5,937 nucleotides of DNA. Source: an uncultured Propionibacteriaceae bacterium. GTDB taxonomy: Bacteria > Actinomycetota > Actinomycetes > Propionibacteriales > Propionibacteriaceae. Location of the stretch: NCBI GenBank assembly GCA_937859105.1, contig CALMAD010000125.1:1-5937 (forward strand). Reading direction: 5' to 3'. Position numbers and translations under genes: made by a program. Below, piece by piece: positions 1-5,937 of the stretch (position 1 is its first letter; each line of letters begins with the position of its first letter). The notes below the pieces were generated by a model. It was given only the letters and a program-made list of their open reading frames with translations, did no database searches and had not been told where the DNA came from.

Positions 1-1475
1 GCCAGCGTGCGGGGCCAGGCCAGGCCGCGCTCGTCGCAGTGCGACTCGGCGACGGCCGCCACCGCACGGGACACCCCGATGCCGTAGGAACCCATCGCGA
101 CGGTCACCAGCTTGCCGTTGGCGTTGAGCACCTTCAGGCCCAGCGCTTCGGCGTACTTGCGGCCGAGCTGGAAGATGTGGCCCATCTCGATGCCGCGGGC
201 CAGCGTCAGGGGGCCCGAGCCGTCGGGGGCGGGGTCGCCCGCGCGGATCTCGGCGACGTCGAGGAAGCCGTCGGGCGTGAAGTCGCGGCCGCAGACCAGG
301 TCGAACACGTGGCGTCCCGGCTCGTTCGCGCCGGTCACCCAGCGCGATCCCGGCACGACGGCCGGATCGACGAGGTACCGGACGCGACCGGGGGCGTCCT
401 CGCGGCCGCCGAGCCCGAGCGAGGTCGGCCCGATGTAGCCCTTGACGAGGGTGGGGTTCACCGCGAAGTCCTCGTCGGTGAACGGCTCCACCTCGGCGGG
501 CGAGACGGCCGCCTCGAGGCGCTTGAGGTCGACCTCCCGGTCGCCCGGCAGGCCGACGGCGAGCGGACGCCGCGTCCCGTCGGGGTAGGTCAGCCGGAAG
601 ATCACGTTCTTCAGCGTGTCGGCCGCCGCCCAGGGGCGGTCGTCGCGCGGGAACCGCGCGTTCGCGAGGTCGACGAGCGACTCGATCGTGGGCGAGTCCG
701 GCGTGTCCTCCACGTGCGCGGCGGGGACGTCCGAGGCGTCCTGCTCGGTCGCGGGCGGCCGGACGACCGCCTCGACGTTCGCCGCGTACCCACCCGGGCT
801 CATCACGAACGTGTCTTCGCCGGAGTCGGCGACCGCGAGGAACTCCTCGGACGCCGACCCGCCCATCGCCCCGGACGTCGCCTTCACGATCACGTAGTCG
901 AGCCCGAGCCGGTCGAAGATCTTGATGTAGGCCCCGCGGTGGGCGTCGTAGGACGCCTGCAGCCCGGCGTCGTCGACGTCGAAGCTGTAGGAGTCCTTCA
1001 TGATGAACTCGCGCCCGCGCAGCAGGCCGGCGCGGGGACGCGCCTCGTCGCGGTACTTGGTCTGGATCTGGTACAGCGCGAGCGGCAGATCCTTGTAGCT
1101 GGAGTACATGTCTTTGACGGCGAGGGTGAACATCTCCTCGTGCGTCGGCCCCAGCAGCAGGTCGGCGCCCTTGCGGTCTTTCAGCCGGAAGAGGTTGGGG
1201 CCGTACTCGGTCCAGCGATTCGTCGCCTCGTAGGGCTCGCGCGGCAGCAGCGCCGGGAAGCGCATCTCCTGGGCGCCGATCGCGTCCATCTCCTCCCGCA
1301 CGATCTGCTCGACCTTCTGCAGCACCCGCAGGCCGAGCGGCAGCCAGGTGTACATGCCGGGCGCGACGCGACGGATGTAGCCGGCGCGCACGAGCCACCG
1401 GTGGCTCGGCACCTCGGCGTCCGCCGGATCATCGCGCAGGGTACGAACGAACAGTTTCGACATGCGGGTCAACAC
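1..1475 (-). CDS. proS: Prolyl-tRNA synthetase, bacterial type with insertion domain; 3' end cut by window edge
   Basis: Class II aminoacyl-tRNA synthetase that attaches proline to tRNA-Pro in the cytoplasm. The frame runs off the low-coordinate edge. About 491 codons are present and the C-terminal anticodon-binding domain is missing; the family is usually about 570-590 residues. Numbering from the ATG at 1463, I read the motif 1 region around MRFPALLP (residues 67-74), GPTHEE (105-110), motif 2 from [10 protein letters not shown] to KDSYSF (137-161), and motif 3 as GSYGIGVSR (458-466). The segment at about 220-400 is the YbaK-like insertion domain that hydrolyses mischarged Ala-tRNA-Pro; TLKNVIF, GDREVD and GANEPGRH in it look intact. 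The start is uncertain. The GTG at 1475 gives V-L-T-R-M-S-K-L-F, matching the MITRMSELF start I recall for the M. tuberculosis enzyme, and sits where a -10 box predicts transcription to begin. TTG at 1472 and ATG at 1463 are in-frame alternatives. The function is secure. Confidence 0.96.
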   Translation of the reverse strand, partial: MLTRMSKLFVRTLRDDPADAEVPSHRWLVRAGYIRRVAPGMYTWLPLGLRVLQKVEQIVREEMDAIGAQEMRFPALLPREPYEATNRWTEYGPNLFRLKDRKGADLLLGPTHEEMFTLAVKDMYSSYKDLPLALYQIQTKYRDEARPRAGLLRGREFIMKDSYSFDVDDAGLQASYDAHRGAYIKIFDRLGLDYVIVKATSGAMGGSASEEFLAVADSGEDTFVMSPGGYAANVEAVVRPPATEQDASDVPAAHVEDTPDSPTIESLVDLANARFPRDDRPWAAADTLKNVIFRLTYPDGTRRPLAVGLPGDREVDLKRLEAAVSPAEVEPFTDEDFAVNPTLVKGYIGPTSLGLGGREDAPGRVRYLVDPAVVPGSRWVTGANEPGRHVFDLVCGRDFTPDGFLDVAEIRAGDPAPDGSGPLTLARGIEMGHIFQLGRKYAEALGLKVLNANGKLVTVAMGSYGIGVSRAVAAVAESHCDERGLAWPRTL

Positions 1476-1483
1476 GGTCCCCA

Positions 1484-1489
1484 AGCCTA
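1484..1489 (-). promoter_or_regulatory. Candidate -10 box (TAGGCT) of the proS promoter
   Basis: The minus strand reads CACTAGGCTTGGGGACC followed by the GTG at 1475. TAGGCT fits the actinobacterial TAnnnT -10 consensus for the housekeeping sigma factor. The usual distance to the start of transcription would put +1 near 1475-1478, at or next to the GTG, predicting a leaderless or nearly leaderless proS mRNA. A TTGACA-like -35 at the expected spacing (about 1507-1513) is not seen, which is common in GC-rich actinobacterial promoters. Confidence 0.45.
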
Positions 1490-1512
1490 GTGGGCGCGGC
1501 GGCTTCCCTCGT

Positions 1513-1528
1513 CGGCGTCCGGACGCCG
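1513..1528. repeat. Perfect 16-base palindrome upstream of proS
   Basis: CGGCGTCCGGACGCCG is identical on both strands and has no spacer. It lies in the 122-base gap between GNAT and proS, about 38 bases before the proS GTG and just upstream of, or touching, the -35 position of the candidate promoter. It could be a protein-binding operator, or a chance product of the high GC content. As an RNA hairpin it would need to open its centre for a loop. Confidence 0.4.
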
Positions 1529-1576
1529 TGGCGCCGGCCGGGATCGCTCGCCCCGCCGGACCACGGCGACGGGTCT

Positions 1577-1597
1577 CCCGCCCGGCGGTCGGGCGAG
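1577..1597 (-). terminator. Possible hairpin terminator after the GNAT gene, without a T-tract
   Basis: Directly after the GNAT TGA the minus strand reads CTCGCCCG-ACCGC-CGGGCGGG. The arms form an eight-pair stem (one T-G wobble) with a five-base loop. No run of T follows, so it is not a classical intrinsic terminator. Actinobacteria are reported to use such stem-loops, alone or with Rho, but that role here is inferred. It marks the likely end of the dxr-rip-ispG-GNAT unit, or else stabilises its 3' end. Confidence 0.4.
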
Positions 1598-2425
1598 TCA
1601 GTACAGGATCGTGGTGAACGTGCCCCGCTCGGTGTACCCGCACCGGCGATACGTCGCGATCGCGGGGGCGTTGAAGTCGTTCACGTAGAGCGAGGCCGTG
1701 CGGCCGGCGTCCACGATCGCGTTCGTCACCGACGCCATCGCGGGGACGGCGAGGCCCTGGCCGCGGTTCTCGGGATTCACCCACACCCCCTGCACCTGCG
1801 CGACTCCCCCGCCGACGGCACCCAGGTCGGCCTTGAAGAGCACCCGCCCGTTCTCGACGATGCCGAACGCGCGCCCGTCGGCGATCAGCCGCTGCACGTA
1901 GCGGCGGTAGCCGACGGGGTTGGTGACGAGCGGGTCCTCCTGCAGTTCGTCGGTGTACATGTGGACGGCCGCCGCGAAGTACCCGTCGAAGTCGGCCAGG
2001 CCGATCCGGCGTACGCGCGGGTCGGCGTCCACCGGCGCGCGCCGCTCGGTCGCCATCACCGGCTGCCGCTGCCGCACGACCCGGGCGCGCGCGTAGGCGG
2101 GGCCCCACCGCAAACACAACGCCTTCCACAGCGGCGTCACCTCGTCGCTGCGGCCCACGATCGCGCTGAAGCTGCGGTGCGCCCCCATCGACCGGACGAA
2201 TGCCGCGCGCGCCTCGTCGTCGGTGCCGACCGGCACGAGGTTCGCGCCGACGTGCAGCAACGCCCGGACGTCGTGCCCGGGGTACCCCCACAGCTCCCCG
2301 CCGGCGATGCCGCTCAGCAGGCCGGCGTCCACGCGGGACGCCACGAACACGTTGCGGACCGGATCGCTGGCGAGCAGCTCACGGACCCTCCCGACGTCGC
2401 TGTCGCCGAGAACCCGGGCGTCCAC
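1598..2425 (-). CDS. GNAT-family N-acetyltransferase with N-terminal DUF4081-like domain
   Basis: 275 residues. The C-terminal half is a GNAT fold that would bind acetyl-CoA. Motif A is visible as [16 protein letters not shown] (residues 211-226), fitting the R-x-x-G-x-G/A pyrophosphate loop, followed by [19 protein letters not shown] (247-264), the usual motif B region. The N-terminal half, with [12 protein letters not shown] at 21-32, resembles the DUF4081-type domain found fused to GNAT domains in actinobacteria; Rv2867c beside M. tuberculosis gcpE is the likely counterpart. No signal peptide or membrane segment is seen, so it is probably cytoplasmic. The start is the GTG one base after the ispG TGA. 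The conserved N-terminal residues begin right there, and GAGG at the junction is the only nearby Shine-Dalgarno-like sequence, too close to be ideal. Translation is therefore probably coupled to ispG. The acceptor substrate cannot be told from sequence. Confidence 0.9.
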   Translation of the reverse strand: MDARVLGDSDVGRVRELLASDPVRNVFVASRVDAGLLSGIAGGELWGYPGHDVRALLHVGANLVPVGTDDEARAAFVRSMGAHRSFSAIVGRSDEVTPLWKALCLRWGPAYARARVVRQRQPVMATERRAPVDADPRVRRIGLADFDGYFAAAVHMYTDELQEDPLVTNPVGYRRYVQRLIADGRAFGIVENGRVLFKADLGAVGGGVAQVQGVWVNPENRGQGLAVPAMASVTNAIVDAGRTASLYVNDFNAPAIATYRRCGYTERGTFTTILY

Positions 2426-2426
2426 C

Positions 2427-3569
2427 TCAGGGAGTGACGACCTGGGGCGAGCCGACCTCGTCGGTGTCGGCCGCGAGGCGATTGGCCTCCTCGATGAGGG
2501 TCTGGACGATCTCGCTCTCGGGGACCGTCTTGATGACCTCCCCCTTGATGAAGATCTGGCCCTTGCCGTTGCCGGCGGCCACGCCGAGGTCGGCCTCGCG
2601 GGCCTCGCCCGGGCCGTTCACCACGCACCCCATGACGGCGATGCGCAGCGGGGCTGTCAGCCCCTCGAGCCCGTCGGTGACCTCGTTCGCCAGGCCCCAG
2701 ATATCCACCTGCGCGCGCCCGCAGCCCGGGCAGGAGACGATCTCCATCTGCCGCTGCCGCAGGTTCAGCGCCTCCAGGATCTTCTGGCCGACCTTCACCT
2801 CCTCCACCGGCGGGGCCGACAGCGACACGCGGATCGTGTCGCCGATGCCCTCGGCGAGCAGGATGCCGAACGCGGCCGAGCTTTTGATCGTGCCCTGGAA
2901 CGCCGGCCCGGCCTCGGTGACGCCGAGGTGCAGCGGGTAGTCGCACGCGGCGCTCAGCTGCCGGTAGGCGTTCACCATCACGACCGGGTCGTGGTGCTTC
3001 ACCGAGATCTTGAAATCGCGGAAGCCGACCTCCTCGAACAGGGACGCCTCCCACAGCGCCGACTCGACCATCGCCTCGGCGGTCGGGCCGCCGTGCTTGG
3101 CGAGCAGCCGCTTGTCGAGCGAGCCGGCGTTCACGCCGATGCGGATCGAGACGCCCGCGTCCGTCGCCGCCTTCGCGATCTGGGCCACCTGGTCGTCGAA
3201 GGCCCGGATGTTGCCGGGGTTCACCCGGACGGCCGCGCAGCCGGCGTCGATGGCCGCGAAGACGTACTTCGGCTGGAAGTGGATGTCGGCGATCACCGGG
3301 ATCGCGGACTTCTTCGCGATGATGTGCAGGACGTCCGCGTCATCCTGGCTCGGCACCGCCACCCGGACGATGTCGCAGCCCGTCGCCGTCAGTTCGGCGA
3401 TCTGCTGCAGCGTCGCGTTGATGTCGGTGGTCTTCGTGGTGGTCATCGACTGCACCGAGATCGGGGCGTCGCCACCGACCTTCACCTTGCCGACGCTGAT
3501 CTGGCGGGTCGGCCTGCGCGGCGCGAGCACCGGCACCGGTGCGGCCGGCATTCCGAGATTGACGGTCAT
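2427..3569 (-). CDS. ispG: 4-hydroxy-3-methylbut-2-en-1-yl diphosphate synthase (IspG/GcpE)
   Basis: 380 residues, the normal length for the short bacterial form. It converts 2-C-methyl-D-erythritol 2,4-cyclodiphosphate to HMBPP, the penultimate step of the MEP pathway, using a [4Fe-4S] cluster and reduced ferredoxin or flavodoxin. The TIM-barrel part includes [12 protein letters not shown] (residues 38-49), ADIHFQP (94-100), RVNPGN (115-120) and GVNAGSLD (145-152). The cluster-binding C-terminal domain has all four expected ligands: Cys280 and Cys283 in SCPGCGR, Cys315 in [12 protein letters not shown], and Glu322. The N-terminus MTVNLGMP followed by LAPRR-TRQI is typical of actinobacterial IspG and supports the ATG start, which has an AGGAG four bases upstream. 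It lies 10 bases after the protease gene and one base before the GNAT gene. Nothing looks damaged. Confidence 0.98.
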   Translation of the reverse strand: MTVNLGMPAAPVPVLAPRRPTRQISVGKVKVGGDAPISVQSMTTTKTTDINATLQQIAELTATGCDIVRVAVPSQDDADVLHIIAKKSAIPVIADIHFQPKYVFAAIDAGCAAVRVNPGNIRAFDDQVAQIAKAATDAGVSIRIGVNAGSLDKRLLAKHGGPTAEAMVESALWEASLFEEVGFRDFKISVKHHDPVVMVNAYRQLSAACDYPLHLGVTEAGPAFQGTIKSSAAFGILLAEGIGDTIRVSLSAPPVEEVKVGQKILEALNLRQRQMEIVSCPGCGRAQVDIWGLANEVTDGLEGLTAPLRIAVMGCVVNGPGEAREADLGVAAGNGKGQIFIKGEVIKTVPESEIVQTLIEEANRLAADTDEVGSPQVVTP

Positions 3570-3573
3570 CGTG

Positions 3574-3578
3574 CTCCT
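3574..3578 (-). promoter_or_regulatory. Ribosome binding site of ispG (AGGAG)
   Basis: Reading the minus strand, the protease gene ends TTC-TGA and is followed by TAGGAG-CACG-ATG. The AGGAG lies four bases before the ispG ATG and is the best Shine-Dalgarno match at any gene start in the window. It fixes the ispG start and suggests that ispG can recruit ribosomes itself, whereas its neighbours appear to rely more on coupling. Confidence 0.8.
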
Positions 3579-3579
3579 A

Positions 3580-4863
3580 TCAGAACAGTTTCATGGGCGA
3601 GAAGATGTCGGCCACGATCAGCGCCACGCCGCACACCAGCAGGAAGCCGGCCACGACGTAGGCGACGGGCACCATCTTGGCAGTGTCGGCCGGGCCGGGA
3701 TCGGGTTTCCCGCGTAGCCTCGCGAGCCATCGCCGGACCGAATCGTACAACGCCCCGGCGACGTGGCCCCCGTCGAGCGGGGGCAGGGGGACCAGATTGA
3801 ACAGGGCCAGGAACAGGTTCACCGAGGCGAGCAGGCTCGCGAACATCGCGACCCGGTCGCCGAGGGACGCCCCCTCCAGCCCGATCGCCTCGCCGGCCAC
3901 CGCGCTCGCGCCGACGATGCTCATCGGCCCATAGATGTCGCGCGGACGCCCCGTCGCCATGTCGGCCACGACGTTGTAGACCTTCACCGGGAACTGGGCC
4001 AGCGCGACCACCGACATCGCGGACGCCCGCCCCATGTCTTTCGCCACGGCGACCGGGCCCTCGTGCACGCGCACCACCTCGGGCCGTACGCCGAGCCAGC
4101 CGGCCGGCACGCGGCGGCTGGGGTCGAGCGAATCGGGCAACCCGGTGATGATCGTGTGCACGGTCGGCAACTGCTGCCGGACACCGCCCCGCTCCACCGT
4201 CAGCGTCGCCGTGCGGTCGAGGTTGGCCCGGATGAGGCCCGAGAGCTGGTCGTAGTCGGCGATCGGCGTCCCGTTGAAGCCGACGATGCGGTCGCCGGCG
4301 CGCAGGCCGGCCTGCGCGGCCGGGGACGGCGGGTCGGTGGGCCGGCACGTCGTGTCCTGCCGTGCGGTGGTGATCACGCACTGCTGGACGCCGGCGACCG
4401 TGAGCTGCTGGCGGTAGTTGCCGTGGATGCCGGCGACGGCCCACAGCAGGAAGAACGCGATGAGCAGGTTCATCGTGATGCCGCCCGCCATCACGATGAG
4501 CTTCTGCCACAGGGGCTTCTCGTAGAAGAGGCGCCCCTCGTGCTCGGGGCTGATGTCGTCGCGTTCGACCTCGCGCGCCCCGTCGGCGACCCGCTGCAGC
4601 CACGTGTCCTTCGCGCCCTCGCGGTGCGGCGGGTACATGCCGAGCAGCTGGACGAACCCGCCCAGCGGGAACAGCTTTACGCCGTACTCGGTCTCGCCGC
4701 GCTTCGTCGACCACAGGGTCTTGCCGAAGCCGACGAAATACTTGGGGACGGCGATGCCGAAGAGCTTCGCGGGCAGCATGTGGCCGATCTCGTGCAGGGC
4801 CACCGAGGCCATCAGCAGCGCGAAGAAGATCAGCGCGAAGACGACCGTGACGACGCCGGTCAC
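3580..4863 (-). CDS. Site-2 intramembrane zinc metalloprotease (M50 family, Rip1/RseP type)
   Basis: 427 residues. It is a membrane-embedded protease expected to cut transmembrane substrates such as anti-sigma factors after a first cleavage (regulated intramembrane proteolysis). The zinc site HEIGH is at residues 24-28 in the first membrane segment. The third ligand is in [12 protein letters not shown] (356-367, Asp364) in the third. Membrane segments lie at about 5-25, 122-146, 336-360 and 399-420. [22 protein letters not shown] (split at 42-52 and 53-63) and PLGGF (66-70) match the actinobacterial Rip family. One PDZ domain spans about 175-235, with [19 protein letters not shown] at 180-198. 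The start is the GTG overlapping the dxr stop as GTGA; the frame stays open upstream inside dxr, but the family N-terminus begins here. It is slightly longer than the 404 residues I recall for M. tuberculosis Rip1, probably because of the loop at about 76-118. The actual substrates are unknown. Confidence 0.95.
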   Translation of the reverse strand: MTGVVTVVFALIFFALLMASVALHEIGHMLPAKLFGIAVPKYFVGFGKTLWSTKRGETEYGVKLFPLGGFVQLLGMYPPHREGAKDTWLQRVADGAREVERDDISPEHEGRLFYEKPLWQKLIVMAGGITMNLLIAFFLLWAVAGIHGNYRQQLTVAGVQQCVITTARQDTTCRPTDPPSPAAQAGLRAGDRIVGFNGTPIADYDQLSGLIRANLDRTATLTVERGGVRQQLPTVHTIITGLPDSLDPSRRVPAGWLGVRPEVVRVHEGPVAVAKDMGRASAMSVVALAQFPVKVYNVVADMATGRPRDIYGPMSIVGASAVAGEAIGLEGASLGDRVAMFASLLASVNLFLALFNLVPLPPLDGGHVAGALYDSVRRWLARLRGKPDPGPADTAKMVPVAYVVAGFLLVCGVALIVADIFSPMKLF

Positions 4864-5937
4864 GCGGCCCCCGTCAGCTCGGCCGCCCGGACGCGCGCCC
4901 ACGCGTCGGCGCCGAGCACGGCGTCCACGCTCAAGGCGTCCGTGGGGACGTGCCCGTCGGCGAGATGTTGCTCTACCACGGCGTCCACGGTATCCACGAT
5001 GCCAAGGAACGACAGACGGCCGGCGCAGAAGGCGTCCACGCAGACCTCGTTGGCCGCGTTGAAGACGGCCGGCGCGGAGCCGCCGGCCTTGCCGCAGCGC
5101 CGGGCGAGCTCGACCGCACCGAAGGCGTCCGCATCGAGGGGCTCGAAGTGCCAGTCGCGGGGCCGCGACCAGTCGTAGGCGGGGGCCGCGTCCGGCAGGC
5201 GGTCGGGCCAGGTGAGGCCGAGCGCGATGGGCAGGCGCATGTCGGGCGGGCTGCACTGCGCGATCGTCGCGCCGTCGCAGAACTCGACCATCGAGTGCAC
5301 GTCGGACGTCGGGTGGACGACGACCGTGATCGCGTCGAGATCGACGTCGTAGAGCAGCCCGGCCTCCAGCAACTCGAGGCCCTTGTTGACCAGCGTCGCG
5401 GAGTTGATGGTGATCACGCGGCCCATGTTCCAGGTCGGGTGGGCCATCGCCTGCTCGGGGGTCACGTCGGCCAACTCGGCCCGGCTGCGGCCGCGGAACG
5501 GCCCCCCGGACGCCGTCAGAATCAGCCGCCGCACCTCCCCCTTCGCGCCGGCGCGCAGAGCCTGGGCGAACGCGGAGTGCTCCGAGTCGACGGCCACGAG
5601 CTGGCCGGGGGCGGCGGCGTCCATGACGAGGCGTCCGCCGATGACCAGCGACTCCTTGTTGGCCAGCGCGAGCGACGTGCCCGCGGCCAGCGCCGCGAGC
5701 GTGGGCCGCAGCCCGGCGGCGCCCGTGATGCCGTTGAGCACCGTGTCGGCGGGCCGGGCGGCCAGCTGCTCGTTGCCGCCGGCCCCCAGCACCTCGACGC
5801 CCGCGACCTGCGGACGCAGCCGCGCGGCCGCCTCGTCGGTGCCGACGGCCACCGCCTCGGGGGCGAACTCGGCGACCTGGGCGGCGAGCAGGTCGAGCTG
5901 GGAACCGCCCGCCGACAGCGCGACCACCCGGAAGCGG
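4860..5937 (-). CDS. dxr: 1-deoxy-D-xylulose 5-phosphate reductoisomerase; 5' end cut by window edge
   Basis: Catalyses the NADPH- and divalent-metal-dependent rearrangement and reduction of DXP to MEP, the first committed step of the MEP pathway; it is the target of fosmidomycin. The visible part is 358 residues beginning R-F-R-V-V-A-L. The first 30 or so residues, with the NADPH-binding GSTGSIG loop, lie outside the window, so the GTG at 5927 is an internal Val, not the start. In fragment numbering I see NGITGAAG (68-75), ANKESLVIGG (92-101), the metal ligands Asp117 and Glu119 in DSEHSA, ASGGPFRG (142-149), the active-site flap HPTWNMG (166-172), the third ligand Glu188 in NKGLE, and SPPDMRLPI (229-237). 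The C-terminal helical domain includes FNAANEVCVDAF. One departure from the family: the usual HPQS-x-VHSMV reads HPTSDVHSMV (208-217). The stop overlaps the protease start by four bases. Confidence 0.97.
   Translation of the reverse strand, partial: RFRVVALSAGGSQLDLLAAQVAEFAPEAVAVGTDEAAARLRPQVAGVEVLGAGGNEQLAARPADTVLNGITGAAGLRPTLAALAAGTSLALANKESLVIGGRLVMDAAAPGQLVAVDSEHSAFAQALRAGAKGEVRRLILTASGGPFRGRSRAELADVTPEQAMAHPTWNMGRVITINSATLVNKGLELLEAGLLYDVDLDAITVVVHPTSDVHSMVEFCDGATIAQCSPPDMRLPIALGLTWPDRLPDAAPAYDWSRPRDWHFEPLDADAFGAVELARRCGKAGGSAPAVFNAANEVCVDAFCAGRLSFLGIVDTVDAVVEQHLADGHVPTDALSVDAVLGADAWARVRAAELTGAA

Noticed and set aside
10..27. Tandem ggccaggcc-like repeat at the window start
   Set aside because: Lies inside proS coding sequence (Gly-Leu-Ala-Trp-Pro region) and is explained by codon choice.
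1534..1541. CCGGCCGG palindrome in the GNAT-proS gap
   Set aside because: Only eight bases long and does not extend; expected often in DNA of this composition.
2314..3054. Minus-strand open frame overlapping both ispG and GNAT in another frame
   Set aside because: Low-complexity Gly/Arg/Pro-rich translation; both real genes in the other frames have clear family motifs over the same bases.
3566..4714. Minus-strand open frame overlapping the protease in another frame
   Set aside because: Translation is low-complexity Arg/Gly-rich; the M50 protease frame covers the same bases with all its catalytic motifs.
4917..4989. 13-base direct repeat cacggcgtccacg spaced exactly 60 bases apart, with a shorter third copy near 5029
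   Set aside because: It falls in the coding part of dxr in the same frame and encodes recurring V-D-A residues with biased codons. No array structure or spacer conservation is seen.
39..5178. Chain of long plus-strand open frames (39-1490, 1490-2437, 2223-3800, 3763-5178) covering nearly the whole window
   Set aside because: They lie antisense to five well-recognised genes. Their translations are rich in Arg, Ala, Gly, His and Pro with no recognisable domain, as expected opposite GC-rich coding sequence.
4864..5256. Upstream extension of the protease frame into dxr
   Set aside because: The extra 131 residues are Arg/Ala-rich and antiphase to well-conserved Dxr sequence. The GTG overlapping the dxr stop gives a family-like N-terminus.
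5925..5927. GTG as the start of dxr
   Set aside because: The frame stays open to the window edge with R-F-R before it, and the NADPH-binding N-terminus is absent, so the gene simply continues beyond the window.
1..5937. Novel defence, mobile or biosynthetic system
   Set aside because: All five genes are core housekeeping families in a conserved order, with uniform base composition and no insertion boundaries, repeats or orphan genes.

Overview
The window is a GC-rich stretch, with codon third positions almost all G or C, of the kind seen in an actinomycete (Actinomycetota). It carries five genes, all on the minus strand. In transcription order, from high to low coordinates, they are: dxr (5' end cut by the window edge), an M50 site-2 protease of the Rip1/RseP type, ispG (gcpE), a two-domain GNAT acetyltransferase, and proS (3' end cut by the window edge). 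From memory, dxr, rip, ispG and GNAT are adjacent in Mycobacterium (Rv2870c to Rv2867c), and proS follows closely in Streptomyces-like genomes, so this is a conserved core chromosomal neighbourhood. Some details, such as the protease sequence and the adjacent proS, would suit a Propionibacteriales-like lineage, but I cannot fix the genus from sequence alone.

Layout: dxr and rip overlap by four bases (GTGA). rip and ispG are separated by 10 bases that hold a clear AGGAG ribosome binding site. The ispG stop and the GNAT start are one base apart. These four genes therefore look like one tightly coupled transcription unit. A 122-base gap then separates GNAT from proS. That gap holds a hairpin directly after the GNAT stop, a perfect 16-base palindrome, and a TAGGCT -10-like box placed so that transcription would begin at or within two bases of the proS GTG start. 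proS thus probably has its own promoter and possibly a leaderless mRNA.

Function: Dxr and IspG are the first committed step and the penultimate (HMBPP-forming) step of the non-mevalonate (MEP) isoprenoid pathway. The intramembrane protease between them belongs to the class that cleaves membrane-bound anti-sigma factors and other membrane substrates. The GNAT protein has an N-terminal DUF4081-like domain and an unknown substrate. ProRS charges tRNA-Pro and carries the bacterial insertion (editing) domain.

I found no mobile elements, CRISPR arrays, tRNA or rRNA genes, or foreign-looking segments. The long plus-strand open frames are antisense shadows caused by the base composition. I see no credible new system here. 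The points worth a second look are the GNAT-proS intergenic region and a few residue substitutions in Dxr and the protease.
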